From Cryomorphaceae bacterium (lineage in GTDB: Bacteria; Bacteroidota; Bacteroidia; Flavobacteriales_G; Salibacteraceae): a stretch of 5,635 nt of DNA. The position numbers were made by a program, and so were the translations under genes. A model generated the notes under the pieces. The model was not told the origin of the DNA. It saw only the letters and a list, made by a program, of their open reading frames with translations, and did no database searches. Below, one piece after another: positions 4,647-5,635 of this stretch (positions are counted from its first letter, which is position 1; each line of letters begins with the position of its first letter). Where the stretch lies: positions 1 through 5,635 of the forward strand of contig PXEK01000148.1 of NCBI GenBank assembly GCA_003564735.1, written 5' to 3'.

Positions 4647-4666
4647 CAGGGCAAAAATTTCAACTC

Positions 4667-5635
4667 ATGTCAGACGATAAAAAGATTATTTTTTCGATGC
4701 AAGGTGTATCGAAAGTACATCCACCAAATAAAGAAGTATTAAAAGATATTTACCTGTCGTTTTACTATGGAGCCAAAATTGGTATTTTGGGTTTGAATGG
4801 CGCGGGAAAATCGTCCCTTTTACGCATTATAGCGGGAAAAGACGAAAGCTATCGTGGTGATGTGGTTTTTTCACCGGGTTATTCGGTTGGATTTTTAGAA
4901 CAAGAACCCGAACTTGACGAAAGTAAAACGGTTTTGGATGTAGTTAAAGAAGGTGTGGGCGAAACCATGGCTTTGCTCAACGAATATGAGGAAATAAACA
5001 AGAGTTTTGAAAAGCCCGAGGTTTATGAGAATCCTGACAAAATGGAGAAACTCATGGCTCGACAAGGCGAACTACAAGATGAAATTGAGGCGGCGGGCGC
5101 TTGGGAAATCAACCAAGTTTTAGGACGTGCTATGGATGCGCTGAACTGCCCTGATGAAGATAAAAAAATTGAGGTACTCTCCGGTGGAGAAAAACGACGT
5201 GTTGCTCTTTGCCGTTTGTTGCTTCAAAAACCCGATATTTTACTACTTGATGAGCCTACCAACCACTTAGATGCCGAATCGGTTTTATGGTTGGAGCGCC
5301 ACTTGCAAGATTACAAGGGCACCGTAATTGCCGTAACTCACGACCGCTATTTCTTAGATAATGTAGCGGGTTGGATTTTAGAGCTGGATCGTGGAGAAGG
5401 CATTCCCTTCAAAGGAAATTACTCTTCATGGTTAGATCAAAAGTCGAAACGTTTACAACAAGAGGAGAAACAGGAATCAAAACGCCAAAGAGCGCTTCAA
5501 GAAGAGCTCGAATGGGTTAGAAAAGGCCAAAAAGGTCGCCAATCTAAAGGTAAAGCTCGTTTGAAAAACTACGAGGCTTTATTGAATCAAGACGCTAAAC
5601 AAAAAGAGGCTGAATTGGAAATTTGGATTCCGCCC
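4667..5635 (+). CDS. ettA: energy-dependent translational throttle A (EttA), ABC-F ATPase, 3' end cut by the window
   Basis: ABC-F proteins of the EttA group bind the ribosomal E site and couple translation to the ATP/ADP ratio. The window holds 323 codons of an expected 555-560, with no stop before its edge. The first ABC domain is complete: Walker A GLNGAGKS (42-49), signature LSGGEKRR (171-178), Walker [13 protein letters not shown] (191-202) with catalytic Glu196, and the H-loop THD (His225). The EttA-specific arm lies between about 95 and 140. The linker begins with [17 protein letters not shown] (243-259), an EttA hallmark, and continues into a basic helical region ([14 protein letters not shown]) that contacts tRNA and rRNA in relatives. 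There is no transmembrane segment, so it is not a transporter. The ATG at 4667 gives the normal distance to Walker A. The second ABC domain lies beyond the window. Confidence 0.95.
   Translation, partial: MSDDKKIIFSMQGVSKVHPPNKEVLKDIYLSFYYGAKIGILGLNGAGKSSLLRIIAGKDESYRGDVVFSPGYSVGFLEQEPELDESKTVLDVVKEGVGETMALLNEYEEINKSFEKPEVYENPDKMEKLMARQGELQDEIEAAGAWEINQVLGRAMDALNCPDEDKKIEVLSGGEKRRVALCRLLLQKPDILLLDEPTNHLDAESVLWLERHLQDYKGTVIAVTHDRYFLDNVAGWILELDRGEGIPFKGNYSSWLDQKSKRLQQEEKQESKRQRALQEELEWVRKGQKGRQSKGKARLKNYEALLNQDAKQKEAELEIWIPP

Overview
The window looks like a chromosomal segment from a member of the Bacteroidota, probably a marine or aquatic flavobacterium-like organism. Several signals point there: the gene starts lack strong Shine-Dalgarno sequences and have A/T-rich leaders. 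Three promoters carry the Bacteroidota -7 box (TAnnTTTG), at 150-157, 888-895 and 3049-3056. One short protein resembles a family I know mainly from this phylum. No mobile element, CRISPR array, tRNA or rRNA is visible.

Layout. Positions 1-58 may hold the last codons of an upstream gene. A NarL/LuxR-type response regulator (181-843) and a long-chain flavodoxin (930-1445) follow on the + strand, each with its own promoter. A palindrome resembling a Fur box lies just upstream of the flavodoxin promoter. A strong bidirectional terminator (1449-1478) separates the flavodoxin from a convergent minus-strand operon. In transcription order that operon holds a Dps-family ferritin (2801-2268), a single-pass membrane coiled-coil protein (2205-1801) and a small soluble protein (1798-1517). 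A 365-base divergent spacer leads to a + strand YtxH-like protein (3167-3544) with its own strong terminator. Next comes a two-gene unit: a DUF1469/YqjE-type two-TM membrane protein (3749-4102) overlapping a small unknown protein (4075-4398). After a 268-base spacer with two small stem-loops, an EttA-like ABC-F translation factor begins at 4667 and runs off the end.

How the parts fit together. Flavodoxin (replaces ferredoxin when iron is short), Dps (stores iron and protects against peroxide), YtxH and YqjE-like envelope proteins, and EttA (adjusts translation to energy state) are all typical stress or stationary-phase genes. The window reads as a housekeeping and stress neighbourhood. The arrangement YtxH, YqjE-like, small coiled-coil protein recalls the enterobacterial yqjD-yqjE-yqjK cluster. 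I did not find a clearly new system. The best leads are the Fur-like box, the two unrecognised proteins behind dps and behind the YqjE-like gene, and several intergenic inverted repeats.
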